Positions 27,574 through 35,920 of a stretch of 64,000 nt of DNA are shown in pieces. This DNA comes from an uncultured Alphaproteobacteria bacterium (lineage in GTDB: Bacteria > Pseudomonadota > Alphaproteobacteria > HIMB59 > GCA-002718135), in the NCBI GenBank assembly GCA_902577425.1, contig CACGZD010000003.1:34177-98176 (forward strand), read 5' to 3'. Every line of letters begins with the position of its first letter. The stretch's first letter is position 1. The notes below the pieces were generated by a model, which saw only the letters and a list, made by a program, of their open reading frames with translations, searched no databases and was not told the DNA's origin. The position numbers were made by a program, and so were the translations under genes.

Positions 27574-27804
27574 TTAAAGGCCAATAAATTTTGTTAAAAA
27601 AGGTGCGCCAATTTTTAATATTTGTAAAATTTGAGGTAAAATAAATCTACCTGATGTTGCAAGTAAAAAAATAACAGCAAATATGATTAAAGCTATGATT
27701 AATTTTTTATATATACCTGAGTTTTTATTTCTTTTTTTGGCATTATAATTAAAAATTAATAAAATAAAAAAAATTAATAAAAATAAAAAAAGTAATCTAA
27801 TCAT
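27574..27804 (-). CDS. Small membrane protein, unidentified (76 aa)
   Basis: Two or three hydrophobic stretches (LLFLFLLIFFILLIFNY, then KLIIALIIFAVIFLLATSG and a C-terminal LKIGAPFLTKFIGL) are separated by a basic loop NAKKRNKNSGIYKK. This resembles the short N-terminal part carried by DnaJ-like or J-domain membrane proteins in alphaproteobacteria, but no J domain follows. It ends four bases before the PhyH ATG, on the same strand. Family not established. Confidence 0.6.
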   Translation of the reverse strand: MIRLLFLFLLIFFILLIFNYNAKKRNKNSGIYKKLIIALIIFAVIFLLATSGRFILPQILQILKIGAPFLTKFIGL

Positions 27805-27996
27805 AAATATACAGAATTAATAATATATTCCTTTAAACGAAATTATCTAAAAAAAGAAAAAATATCCTAGGTATTTCAGGTAAAATTAAGCATGTAAGAA
27901 AACAAGGTATAAAAAAGGCTAAAACAAGCCAATTTTATCAAACAATAAAAAATCAATTAAAAACACAGAAAATAAAGAATTTTTATAAATAAATTA

Positions 27997-28094
27997 TATA
28001 TTTCAATAATTTAAACAGTTAGCTAGAAATATTTGCGATTCCAATGAAAAAATAAAAAAAATATTTAAAATAATTATTATATTTCAATAATTTA
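27997..28094. repeat. 17-base direct repeat pair (TATATTTCAATAATTTA)
   Basis: The word TATATTTCAATAATTTA occurs exactly at 27997-28013 and again at 28078-28094, 81 bases apart start to start, in the leader of the small membrane protein pair. The second copy runs into TATAAT at 28093-28098. In such AT-rich DNA some exact repeats are expected by chance; the position and the non-trivial centre (TTTCAATAA) make a protein-binding role possible. Confidence 0.45.
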
Positions 28095-28150
28095 TAATAT
28101 TTTAGTTTTTTTAATTAGAAACATTAAACAAAAAATATAATGAGATGCTC

Positions 28151-28169
28151 ACTTAAGAAAAGCTTAAGT
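28151..28169. promoter_or_regulatory. Inverted repeat ACTTAAG-N5-CTTAAGT upstream of 28201
   Basis: A perfect 7-base inverted repeat with a five-base centre AAAAG lies 31 bases before the ATG at 28201 and just before the ribosome binding site. It is followed by AACG rather than a T-run, so it is not a terminator. It could be an operator or a hairpin in the 5' leader that stabilises the message. Confidence 0.45.
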
Positions 28170-28200
28170 AACGTGATAAACTAATTCGAGGAGAATAGGT

Positions 28201-28422
28201 ATGTTAGATACTGTTAAGAGTTGGTTAAGGCAAATAACTGAAGTAGGCCTTCTATTAATTGCTGCGGCCGTAGTACTCGAAATTATTTTTGGATCTGCAG
28301 TTCCATATATTGGAGTTGGGATTCTAGACAATATTATCGCGCTAACTGCAAAATTAGGTCAAGATGGTCTTGTTGGTATTATTGCCATTGGTATCATTGT
28401 TTGGCTATATTTGCGTAGATAA
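28201..28422 (+). CDS. Small two-helix membrane protein, copy 1 (73 aa)
   Basis: Opens with an amphipathic segment MLDTVKSWLRQITE, then a helix (VGLLLIAAAVVLEIIFG), a turn SAVPYIGVGILDN, and a second helix (GLVGIIAIGIIVWLYLRR). It is plainly paralogous to the next gene: VKSxLR, VVLxxIFGxAVPxIG, DNIxAL and GLxGII are shared. A strong GAGGAG site lies seven bases before the ATG, unusual among these genes, and the base composition is richer in G+C than its neighbours. This suggests high expression. Function unknown; no toxin or phage context is visible. Confidence 0.8.
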   Translation: MLDTVKSWLRQITEVGLLLIAAAVVLEIIFGSAVPYIGVGILDNIIALTAKLGQDGLVGIIAIGIIVWLYLRR

Positions 28423-28449
28423 TCTTCTTAAAAACGAAGGAGTTTAACC

Positions 28450-28668
28450 ATGATGGATAATGTTAAAAGTTTTCTTAGAGGTGTAATGGATGTAGCTATG
28501 ACGGTTATTCCACTTAGTGTAGTATTGGGTGTAATTTTTGGCCCTGCAGTTCCTTTTATTGGAGCTGATACTATAGATAATATTTCTGCACTTGTTGCTG
28601 ATTTAGGTGGAAGTGGCTTAATTGGAATAATTACTCTAGGTATTCTTTACGCTTTATTTAGAAGATAG
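28450..28668 (+). CDS. Small two-helix membrane protein, copy 2 (72 aa)
   Basis: The tandem paralog of the preceding gene: MMDNVKSFLRGVMDVAM, helix VIPLSVVLGVIFG, turn PAVPFIGADTIDN, then GLIGIITLGILYALFRR. It is preceded by AAGGAG seven bases before the ATG and lies 27 bases after copy 1, so both belong to one transcript that ends at the strong terminator just downstream. Helix 1 differs most between copies while the AVPxIG turn and the DN(I)xAL segment are kept, pointing to a conserved structural role. No known family assigned. Confidence 0.8.
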   Translation: MMDNVKSFLRGVMDVAMTVIPLSVVLGVIFGPAVPFIGADTIDNISALVADLGGSGLIGIITLGILYALFRR

Positions 28669-28686
28669 AAAATAATATATATTATT

Positions 28687-28720
28687 AAAAGACCCTCTTC
28701 ACTTAGAGGGTCTTTTTTTT
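28687..28720 (+). terminator. Strong intrinsic terminator after the small membrane protein pair
   Basis: GACCCTCT (28691-28698) pairs perfectly with AGAGGGTC (28705-28712) around the loop TCACTT; flanking AAAA/TTTT can extend the stem, and eight T residues follow (28713-28720). It is the only G+C-rich terminator seen at a convergent junction here. The A-run on the other side makes it potentially bidirectional. It overlaps the final codons and stop of the opposing VTT gene, which ends at 28699. Confidence 0.92.
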
Positions 28721-29301
28721 ACATAGATAATTCTCATATAAATTAACAAAATTAATAAAAAAATTAAAATTAAAATTTCTAGAGAAAATATATCTGAAAA
28801 AGTAAATGATTTTAATTTGCTTATATTATTTAATTGTTTACCAAAATAAACAAAAGCAAAAACAAGTGGTGAAAAACCTATAAATGATGAAATAAGAAAT
28901 TTTAGTTTATCTATTTTCAAAATAGTTAACACTAAGTTCTGAACAATTAATGGAAAACCAGGGATCATTCTAAAAATAATTAAATATTCAAATGTAGAAT
29001 CAGATAAATATGAATGAGCTTTGGATGAATATTTATTATAAAAAGATGGAAATATTTTTTTAAATAAAAAAGATACAAATAAATAAAATATTAAACTTCC
29101 CAAAACTATTCCAATAATTGATACTGAAAATCCGATTCCAATTCCATATAGAAAACCTGCTGAAGTCATAAAAATTGGATTACCTGGAAGAGAAAAAGAA
29201 TTGCATAATATCATTAAAGAAAGAAATATTATTAAGCTAAAATAATAATTATGTTCTATTTTAAGTTGAATATAATCTAAAAAATATAAAATAAAATCCA
29301 T
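28699..29301 (-). CDS. VTT domain (TVP38/TMEM64, DedA-like) membrane protein
   Basis: A 200-residue inner-membrane protein with about five hydrophobic segments. The VTT core is visible as FSLPGNPIFMTSAGFLYG, GSLIFYLFVSFLFKK and YLIIFRMIPGFPLIVQN, with the conserved arginine-bearing FRMIPGFP motif near residue 115. Relatives are lipid scramblases or proton-dependent transporters. Its last residues (KKRPSK) are encoded inside the opposing terminator hairpin. It is one base downstream of the ABC-2 permease gene, with which it probably forms an operon. Confidence 0.83.
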   Translation of the reverse strand: MDFILYFLDYIQLKIEHNYYFSLIIFLSLMILCNSFSLPGNPIFMTSAGFLYGIGIGFSVSIIGIVLGSLIFYLFVSFLFKKIFPSFYNKYSSKAHSYLSDSTFEYLIIFRMIPGFPLIVQNLVLTILKIDKLKFLISSFIGFSPLVFAFVYFGKQLNNISKLKSFTFSDIFSLEILILIFLLILLIYMRIIYVKKRPSK

Positions 29302-29302
29302 A

Positions 29303-30070
29303 TTACTTAATAACTCTAAAACCTTTATTAAATATATATAGGCTAGAAGATATAATTAAAAATATAATTATTAAAATATAGATATTGCTGTATAAATTTA
29401 TTTGTTTATCAAAATAAAATGATGATCTAAAACCATCTACTAAATAATAAATAGGGTTATATTTAAGTATAAATAAATAATTACTATCAATATTATTTAT
29501 ATTAAAAAAAGAACCAGAAAGAAAACTTATAGGGACTATAAAAAAATTTGATACAGTACTTTGTGAATCCCAACTATATGATAAAAAACCTGTTAACGCG
29601 CCTAATGATGAAAAAATTAAAATACAAAGTAGTAAATAATAATTTAATGAAAAATAATTAATAGTTTCAAATTCAGAAAAAAAACAAAGAACTAATAAGT
29701 TAATATAGCCTACACACAAACCTATAAATATTGATGAAATCATAAAGGAAAAAAACAGTTCAATTCTAGATATTGGAGACATTAAAAAATCTTCAAAAGA
29801 ACCAATTTGTTTCATATTGATTATTACTTCAGAAATATAATTAAAACTTGTTTGCATAACTACTGTCATAATAATTCCTGGAATAAGAAAATTAAGATAA
29901 ATTCCTTTTGAAGAGTTTAGGGAATAATATGTATCAAGAGTTGAAAAAATAAATACGAATATAATTGTAGTTATTAAAGGAGCTATAATTGTAAATTGGA
30001 ATTCTTTAAAATATTCTCTAATTTCATGAATAATTATAGTTTTTATTGATAAGTAACTAAAGTTACTCAT
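29303..30070 (-). CDS. ABC-2 type transporter permease without adjacent ATPase
   Basis: A 255-residue protein with six predicted helices and the ABC-2 pattern: an N-terminal cytoplasmic segment (IIIHEIREYFKEFQFTIIAPL), a loop GSFEDFLMSPISRIELFFS, and a C-terminal NPIYYLVDGFRSSFYF that matches the NodJ/Yadh family. Such permeases export polysaccharides, drugs or lipids together with a separate ATPase. None of the neighbours (VTT protein, amidohydrolase) is an ATPase, so the partner is encoded elsewhere. Substrate unknown. Confidence 0.85.
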   Translation of the reverse strand: MSNFSYLSIKTIIIHEIREYFKEFQFTIIAPLITTIIFVFIFSTLDTYYSLNSSKGIYLNFLIPGIIMTVVMQTSFNYISEVIINMKQIGSFEDFLMSPISRIELFFSFMISSIFIGLCVGYINLLVLCFFSEFETINYFSLNYYLLLCILIFSSLGALTGFLSYSWDSQSTVSNFFIVPISFLSGSFFNINNIDSNYLFILKYNPIYYLVDGFRSSFYFDKQINLYSNIYILIIIFLIISSSLYIFNKGFRVIK

Positions 30071-30072
30071 AC

Positions 30073-31245
30073 TTATTTAGCAAAAAAACTTTTTACTAAA
30101 TCTACCCAAAAATTTACTCCTATTGGTAAAAGATTGTCATTAAAATCATATTTTGTAGTGTGTAAGTGCGCTTTATGATTTTCATCTTTCTGACCAATAT
30201 ATAAATAAGAGCCTGGTTTTTTATTTAAAAAATATGAAAAATCTTCTCCTCCCATTGAAGGTTCAACATCAGTTACTACATTTTCATCACCAACTAAATT
30301 TTTAGCTACTTCGCTTGCAAAGATACTTTCATCTTTACTATTTATTGTAGGTGGATATCCAGGTTTATATATAAATTCTACATCTCCCCCATTTGCTTGA
30401 GCAATTCCTTTAGCTGTATCCAGTAGTTTATTTTGAATTAATAATCTTGTTTTTTCTTTAAATGTTCTAACAGTACCACCTAAAAAGACTTCATCATCAA
30501 TAACATTATATGCACTTCCAGCATGAACTTTGGTAATGCTAATTAATGCTTTATCTATTGGGCTAGTAACTCTACTAATTATTGTTTGAACTGCATTAAT
30601 AATTTGTGCTGCAATGATAACTGGATCTACTACTAAGTCAGGAATTGCTGCATGCCCCCCCTTTCCTTTTACAATAATATCAAATTCATCAACTGCTGCC
30701 ATCATTGGACCTGCAGAAACACCAAAATGACCTAAAGGTAATTCAGGCCAATTATGTAATGCATACACTTCATCAATATTAAAATCATTTAAAAGACCTT
30801 CATTAATCATTATTTCACCACCGCCAAAACCTTCCTCTCCTGGTTGAAAAATAAAATATACTGTTCCATTAAAATCATTGTTTTCTTTTAAATATTTTAC
30901 AGCTCCTAATAACATTGAAGTATGACCATCATGACCACAAGCATGCATCATACCTTCATTTGAGGATTTATGATCAAAATTATTTTTTTCACTCATAGGA
31001 AGAGCATCAAAATCAGCTCGTAAACCTATTGATTTTTTACTATCACCTTTTGATCCTTTTATCCAAGCGATTAAACCAGTATCAGCATAACCGCCTTTAA
31101 ATTCTACATCCCATCCTTTTAATTTATCTTTTATATAAGATGATGTTTTATATTCTTTTAAACCTATTTCAGGAATTTTATGAAGATCCCTTCTCCACTC
31201 CTGCATTTCTTTTTGCATTTGATTTATACTATTTAATATTGGCAT
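30073..31245 (-). CDS. M20 family amidohydrolase (hippurate hydrolase/IAA-amino acid hydrolase type)
   Basis: A 390-residue metal-dependent enzyme that cleaves N-acyl amino acids or related amides. Metal-binding motifs are MHACGHDGHTSMLLG, PGEEGFGGGE and a C-terminal EPSMGGEDFSYFL, and the lid domain contains GKGGHAAIPD. N-terminal WRRDLHKIPEIGLKEYKTSSYI is the subfamily opening. No signal peptide, so it acts in the cytoplasm. The start codon abuts the stop of the lytic transglycosylase gene upstream. Confidence 0.92.
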   Translation of the reverse strand: MPILNSINQMQKEMQEWRRDLHKIPEIGLKEYKTSSYIKDKLKGWDVEFKGGYADTGLIAWIKGSKGDSKKSIGLRADFDALPMSEKNNFDHKSSNEGMMHACGHDGHTSMLLGAVKYLKENNDFNGTVYFIFQPGEEGFGGGEIMINEGLLNDFNIDEVYALHNWPELPLGHFGVSAGPMMAAVDEFDIIVKGKGGHAAIPDLVVDPVIIAAQIINAVQTIISRVTSPIDKALISITKVHAGSAYNVIDDEVFLGGTVRTFKEKTRLLIQNKLLDTAKGIAQANGGDVEFIYKPGYPPTINSKDESIFASEVAKNLVGDENVVTDVEPSMGGEDFSYFLNKKPGSYLYIGQKDENHKAHLHTTKYDFNDNLLPIGVNFWVDLVKSFFAK

Positions 31246-31859
31246 TAGAATATTCCAAATAATCCTTTTTTATTTAATCTATCTTCACATTCTTTTAATT
31301 GATTGTTATACATATTTGTTTTTCTTTCAACATTTTTAGCTACATCAATCAACCATTTTTTAGAATTATAAGATTTATTTTTCCATCCATTGTGACCTTC
31401 GTGATATGCTAAGTATTGATTATAGTAATCATTTTTTGATATACCTAAAATATTCTCAGTTTGAGTAGTATACCAACCTATAAAATCAGTAATATCTTTG
31501 AAGTTAGCCCTAGAAGCATTTGAATTTCCAGTACGATTTTTATACCAATCCCATGTGGGATTAGTAACCTGAGCATATCCAAAAGCTGATGATGGTCTAC
31601 TCCCTGGTATCAATCCTAACAATCTTTTCCTTTTTGGTTTAGCAAATTGTTTAAATGAAGATTCTTGATTAATTATTGCAAGTTGTAACGATATTGGTGT
31701 GCCCCATTTTGTATAACTGTTTTTTGTTGATTTATACCAACTTCTTTTTTCTTCAAAAATAATACAACTATCTGCCGTATTAATATTATCAATTGAAGAG
31801 CATGCGACAATGAAAATAAGCAAAATTGAAGATAAAATTAGAATTTTTTCTAAACGCAT
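31245..31859 (-). CDS. SLT-domain lytic transglycosylase-like lipoprotein
   Basis: A 204-residue lipoprotein; the start is taken at ATG 31857-31859, giving a signal MRLEKILILSSILLIFIVAC with lipobox IVAC; an ATG six codons upstream is possible. The catalytic glutamate is in LQLAIINQESSF, followed by SAFGYAQVTNPTWDWY and YLAYHEGHNGW, the SLT pattern of Slt/MltC relatives. It would trim peptidoglycan in the periplasm while anchored to a membrane. It overlaps the M20 amidohydrolase gene by one base. Confidence 0.88.
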   Translation of the reverse strand: MRLEKILILSSILLIFIVACSSIDNINTADSCIIFEEKRSWYKSTKNSYTKWGTPISLQLAIINQESSFKQFAKPKRKRLLGLIPGSRPSSAFGYAQVTNPTWDWYKNRTGNSNASRANFKDITDFIGWYTTQTENILGISKNDYYNQYLAYHEGHNGWKNKSYNSKKWLIDVAKNVERKTNMYNNQLKECEDRLNKKGLFGIF

Positions 31860-31964
31860 AGATAGGTTTAATAACATAAATATATGTATATAATCAAAAA
31901 TATGGCAAAAAAAGATTGTAAGATATTGAATATTTAATATGAATGCTTAAATCTTGTAAAGATT

Positions 31965-33830
31965 ATGGAAAATTCTACTAGAAATAAAGAAAATTTAACT
32001 TTTCAGGCAGAAGTTAGCAAACTTTTAGATTTGGTAGCTAATTCTTTGTACAGTGAAAGAGAAATTTTTCTTAGAGAGCTTATTTCAAATTCAGCCGATG
32101 CCTGTGAAAAATTAAGATATTTAGCTTTATCAAAAAAAAATATTTTAGGAGAGAGCAAGATTTTAGAAATTAAAATAAAAGTTTCTAAAAAAAGAAAAAT
32201 AATAGAAATTGAAGACAATGGTATCGGAATGTCTCGTCAAGATTTAATTGATAATCTTGGTACAATTGCAAGATCTGGAACAAATAAATTTATAGAATCA
32301 ATTAAATCCAAAAAAACTAATGATATATCTGCAATAGGCCAATTTGGAGTTGGTTTCTATTCTTCCTATATGGTTGCTGATACAGTAGCTGTTCATTCAA
32401 AAAATGTTGAAAATGACTCTTCACATTTATGGATTTCTAACGGAAAAGATAATTATACAATTGAGGAACTAAAAAAAGAAGATAGAGGAACCAAAATATC
32501 TCTTAACATAAAAAAAGACTCTGAAGAATTTCTAGATAGTATGAGGCTTAGATCTATAATTTCTAAATATTCAAATTATATTCCTTTTCCAATTTATTTA
32601 AAAGATCTAGACACAAAGGATAAAGAAGAAAAAATAAATGAAGGCAATCCACTGTGGCTAAAAGACAAAAAGGATATAAAAAAAGAAGATTATAAACAAT
32701 TTTATAATAATATTTCATTTAATTTTGATGAACCATTAAAAACAATTCATTTTAATGCCGAAGGTGTAATAAATTATAAAGCCCTTTTATATCTTCCTAC
32801 TAATCAACCTATGGATTTATTTAATTCTGAAAGAAAAAATAAGATAAAATTATATGTACAAAAAGTGTTCATTACTGATGAATGTGATGAAATAATGCCA
32901 AATTGGCTTCGCTTCGTTCCCGGTGTTGTAGACTCGCAAGATATTTCACTAAATATAAGTAGAGAAATGCTACAAAACAATCCAGTAATTGATAAAATAA
33001 AAAAAGGAATAACGAATAAAGTTTTAAATGAAATAAATACTCTTTCTACTAAAGATAATAAAAAATTTTTAGATTTTTGGAAAAATTTTGGAGCCGTAAT
33101 TAAAGAAGGTCTCTATGAATTTAATGATCATCATGAAAAATTACTATCACTACTCAGATTTGAAAATTCATATAGTAATAACTCAATGTCATTGGATGAT
33201 TATGTAAAAAATATGACAAAAGATCAAAAAGAAATTTATTATTTTGCAAATACAGACAAAGAGCATATTAAAAATTCACCACAGCTAGAAGCATTTGTAG
33301 AAAAAAAAATCCCTGTTTTATTTATGACAGATGCTGTTGATGAATTTTGGCTTCAAAATATTAGAAAATATAAAGAATTTGAATTTAAATCAATTTCTAA
33401 AGGTAAGGTTGATATATCTAATTTAGGTATTAAACAAAAAGATAAAAAAGAATCTAATAAAAAAATAAATAATAAAATCAATGATTTAACTTCATTATTA
33501 AAGAAAGAACTCAAAGATAAAATATCTGATGTAATAATTTCTGGCAGATTAGTTAAAAGTCCTGTTTTGTTAGTAGCTGAAGAATCAGGGATGGATATAA
33601 ACATGGAAAAGTTAATGAAAATGCACAATCAAAAAACTCCAGAATCCAAAAAAGTTTTAGAAATTAATGCTGAACATCCTATGATAATAAAAATATCTGA
33701 AAATCTTAATAATTTTGATCACAAAAAAGTATCTCAAATAATTTTAGATCAAGCAAATATACTTGATGGGAATATTTTGTCAAACCCAAGTAGTTATATG
33801 GAAAATTTAACTGATCTATTTATTAAGTAA
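31965..33830 (+). CDS. htpG: Molecular chaperone HtpG (Hsp90)
   Basis: HtpG is an ATP-dependent dimeric chaperone. The 621-residue protein has the GHKL ATPase domain with RELISNSADACEKLR (catalytic Glu and Asn), EDNGIGMSRQDL and GQFGVGFYSSYMVAD, a middle domain with GVVDSQDISLNISREML, and the C-terminal dimerisation domain ending DLFIK. Length is normal. No clear ribosome binding site precedes the ATG; instead a 6-bp AATCTT-GTA-AAGATT hairpin (31950-31964) abuts it. The end overlaps serA by eight bases. Confidence 0.97.
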   Translation: MENSTRNKENLTFQAEVSKLLDLVANSLYSEREIFLRELISNSADACEKLRYLALSKKNILGESKILEIKIKVSKKRKIIEIEDNGIGMSRQDLIDNLGTIARSGTNKFIESIKSKKTNDISAIGQFGVGFYSSYMVADTVAVHSKNVENDSSHLWISNGKDNYTIEELKKEDRGTKISLNIKKDSEEFLDSMRLRSIISKYSNYIPFPIYLKDLDTKDKEEKINEGNPLWLKDKKDIKKEDYKQFYNNISFNFDEPLKTIHFNAEGVINYKALLYLPTNQPMDLFNSERKNKIKLYVQKVFITDECDEIMPNWLRFVPGVVDSQDISLNISREMLQNNPVIDKIKKGITNKVLNEINTLSTKDNKKFLDFWKNFGAVIKEGLYEFNDHHEKLLSLLRFENSYSNNSMSLDDYVKNMTKDQKEIYYFANTDKEHIKNSPQLEAFVEKKIPVLFMTDAVDEFWLQNIRKYKEFEFKSISKGKVDISNLGIKQKDKKESNKKINNKINDLTSLLKKELKDKISDVIISGRLVKSPVLLVAEESGMDINMEKLMKMHNQKTPESKKVLEINAEHPMIIKISENLNNFDHKKVSQIILDQANILDGNILSNPSSYMENLTDLFIK

Positions 33831-34761
33831 CGGAGTTAGTAACTTTATTTTTTAAAAAATATTCAACAAATTGATTAGCTACCATTTCCGCTACAATAAT
33901 TTGTGCCTCACTTGTAGATGCTGCAATATGTGGTGTTAATAATACATTTTCTAAACCAAAAAGAATATTTTTGGTTGTTGGCTCTGAATCAAAAACATCA
34001 ATAGCGGCACCTGCTATTTTATTATTTTTTATGGCATCACATAAATCAATTTCTGATACAAGATTGCCTCTTGCAGTATTAATAATAACTGCATTACTTT
34101 TCATTTGATTAATTTCATTAGTATTTATTATAGAAGATCCATCTTTATTTGGTTTACAGTGAAAACTTATAATATCAGCATCTTTTAAAACGTTATTTAA
34201 ATTAGAAGATGTATAATCAGGAAAGCTATCCTTAATTTGATCAAAAAATTTAGAAACTATTAAAACTCTTAAGCCAAGAGAATGACAAATTTTAGCAAAT
34301 CTTTTTCCTACATTTCCAAAACCAATGACTCCCAATGTCTTTCCTCTTATCTCATTACCTTTTAATTTTTTCTTAGCCCACTCTCCATTATGAGTAGTAA
34401 TATTTGCTTTAGAAATCTTTCTATATAATGACAATAGTAATGCCAGCGTATGTTCTGCAGTTGCATTAGTATTGCCTCCTGGAGTATTCATCACTACAAT
34501 ATTATTTTCTTTAGCAGATATTAAATCTATATTATCAACTCCTGCTCCTGCTCTGCCAATAATTTTTAGATTTTTAGCCTTTTCTATAATTTCTTTTGTT
34601 ACTTTTGTTGCAGATCTAACAATCAATCCATCATATATTGAAATGTTTGCAATTAAATCTTCTAAAGAATAATCTGTTTTAACATCAACTTCAATTTTGT
34701 TAGATAAAAGTATTTTTTCAGCAATACTATCCATTGCATCTGAAATAAGAACTTTAGGCAT
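33823..34761 (-). CDS. serA: D-3-phosphoglycerate dehydrogenase, short form
   Basis: First step of serine synthesis: 3-phosphoglycerate to 3-phosphohydroxypyruvate with NAD. The 312-residue length is the short form without a C-terminal ACT domain. The NAD motif GFGNVG is at 147-152; RAGAGVDNID (70-79), the catalytic arginine region NTARGNLVSE, and the catalytic histidine in LLTPHIAAST are present. The missing ACT domain removes the usual serine feedback site. It follows serC with an eight-base overlap in the riboswitch-led operon. Confidence 0.92.
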   Translation of the reverse strand: MPKVLISDAMDSIAEKILLSNKIEVDVKTDYSLEDLIANISIYDGLIVRSATKVTKEIIEKAKNLKIIGRAGAGVDNIDLISAKENNIVVMNTPGGNTNATAEHTLALLLSLYRKISKANITTHNGEWAKKKLKGNEIRGKTLGVIGFGNVGKRFAKICHSLGLRVLIVSKFFDQIKDSFPDYTSSNLNNVLKDADIISFHCKPNKDGSSIINTNEINQMKSNAVIINTARGNLVSEIDLCDAIKNNKIAGAAIDVFDSEPTTKNILFGLENVLLTPHIAASTSEAQIIVAEMVANQFVEYFLKNKVTNSVT

Positions 34762-35917
34762 AAGATTCTTTTACTTTACTATAAGCCCATTCTAACCAAG
34801 GTAATAATAATTCAATATTATTTGGCTCAACTGTACCGCCACCCCAAATTCTAAAAGAAGGAGGTGCCTTTGCATATCCGTTAATATCATAAGCAATATT
34901 CTCATCTGAAAGTATTTTACAAATTTGTTTCACAATTATTTTTTGATCATCTTCATTTTTAGATAAATACCAATCTTCACAAATTTTAAATGTAATACTA
35001 GTATTAGATAAATATTCTTTGCTTTTATTGTTTGATAAAAATGTTACCCAATTATTATTTTCAATCCAATTATAAATTATATCAAATGATTTTTTTGAAG
35101 TTTCTAGTAAAAATTTTAAACCACCATTTTTTTCAGCCCAATTAAGTCCATCTAGAGCATCTTCAACACATATCATCGAAGGAGTATTGATAGTGCTTCC
35201 TTCAAATATACCTTTAATAATTTTATTATTATCAGCTATTCTAAATAGTTTTGGAATTGGCCATTTAGGGGTATGTTCTTCTAATCTATTTAAAGCTCTA
35301 GGAGACATAGCAATCATTCCATGAGCAGCTTCTCCTCCTAAAACTTTTTGCCAAGACCAAGTAAGAACATCACATTTAGAATAATCAATAGGCATTGCAA
35401 AAATTGCTGATGTAGCATCACAAATAGTTATCCCTTCTCTATCATCGGGTATCCATTTGGAATCTGGAACTTTTACTCCAGAGGTAGTACCGTTCCATGT
35501 AAAGATTACATCATTTTTAAAATTAACTTTTGTTAGATCAGGAAAATCTCCATAATTTACATCGTGAATATTTAAATCTGTTAATTGCAGTTGGTTTAAA
35601 ACATCTTTAACCCAGTCTTTACCAAAGTTTTCCCAAGCTAATATATCAACTCCTTTTAATCCTAATAAAGACCATAAAGAAGCTTCAAGAGCGCCAGTAT
35701 CTGATCCTGGCAAAATACCTACTACATAATCACTAGGCAGATTTAGTATGTCTTTTGATTTGTCAATTACAAGCTTTAATTTTAATTTTGCTTCACCAGA
35801 TCGATGAGATCTCCCTGTATTAGCATTAATTAAATTTTCAATCTTCCAACCAGGCCGTTTTGCACAAGGACCGCTTGAGAAATTTGGATTGTTAGGTTTT
35901 TTAGTTGGTTTTTCCAT
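34754..35917 (-). CDS. serC: Phosphoserine aminotransferase
   Basis: Converts 3-phosphohydroxypyruvate to phosphoserine using glutamate. The 387-residue protein is of the alphaproteobacterial/archaeal-like form, with NPNFSSGPCAKRPGW at the start, LPGSDTGALEAS for the phosphate end, and the PLP lysine Lys191 in WSWQKVLGGEAAHG. It is three bases downstream of the DUF1015 gene and overlaps serA by eight bases. No serB (phosphatase) is seen in the window. Confidence 0.95.
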   Translation of the reverse strand: MEKPTKKPNNPNFSSGPCAKRPGWKIENLINANTGRSHRSGEAKLKLKLVIDKSKDILNLPSDYVVGILPGSDTGALEASLWSLLGLKGVDILAWENFGKDWVKDVLNQLQLTDLNIHDVNYGDFPDLTKVNFKNDVIFTWNGTTSGVKVPDSKWIPDDREGITICDATSAIFAMPIDYSKCDVLTWSWQKVLGGEAAHGMIAMSPRALNRLEEHTPKWPIPKLFRIADNNKIIKGIFEGSTINTPSMICVEDALDGLNWAEKNGGLKFLLETSKKSFDIIYNWIENNNWVTFLSNNKSKEYLSNTSITFKICEDWYLSKNEDDQKIIVKQICKILSDENIAYDINGYAKAPPSFRIWGGGTVEPNNIELLLPWLEWAYSKVKESYA

Positions 35918-35920
35918 ACT

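Larger units (their letters stand above)
27805..28200. other. 396-base non-coding stretch upstream of the small membrane protein pair
   Basis: The longest non-coding stretch of the window. It contains a lysine-rich open frame (about 27837-27987) with no ATG, GTG or TTG start, a 17-base direct repeat, a TATAAT hexamer at 28093-28098, and an inverted repeat at 28151-28169. No tRNA or known RNA family was recognised. A long leader or a small RNA gene is possible. Confidence 0.5.

Noticed and set aside
28151..28169. Inverted repeat read as a terminator
   Set aside because: No T-run follows on either strand, and it lies directly upstream of a strong ribosome binding site.
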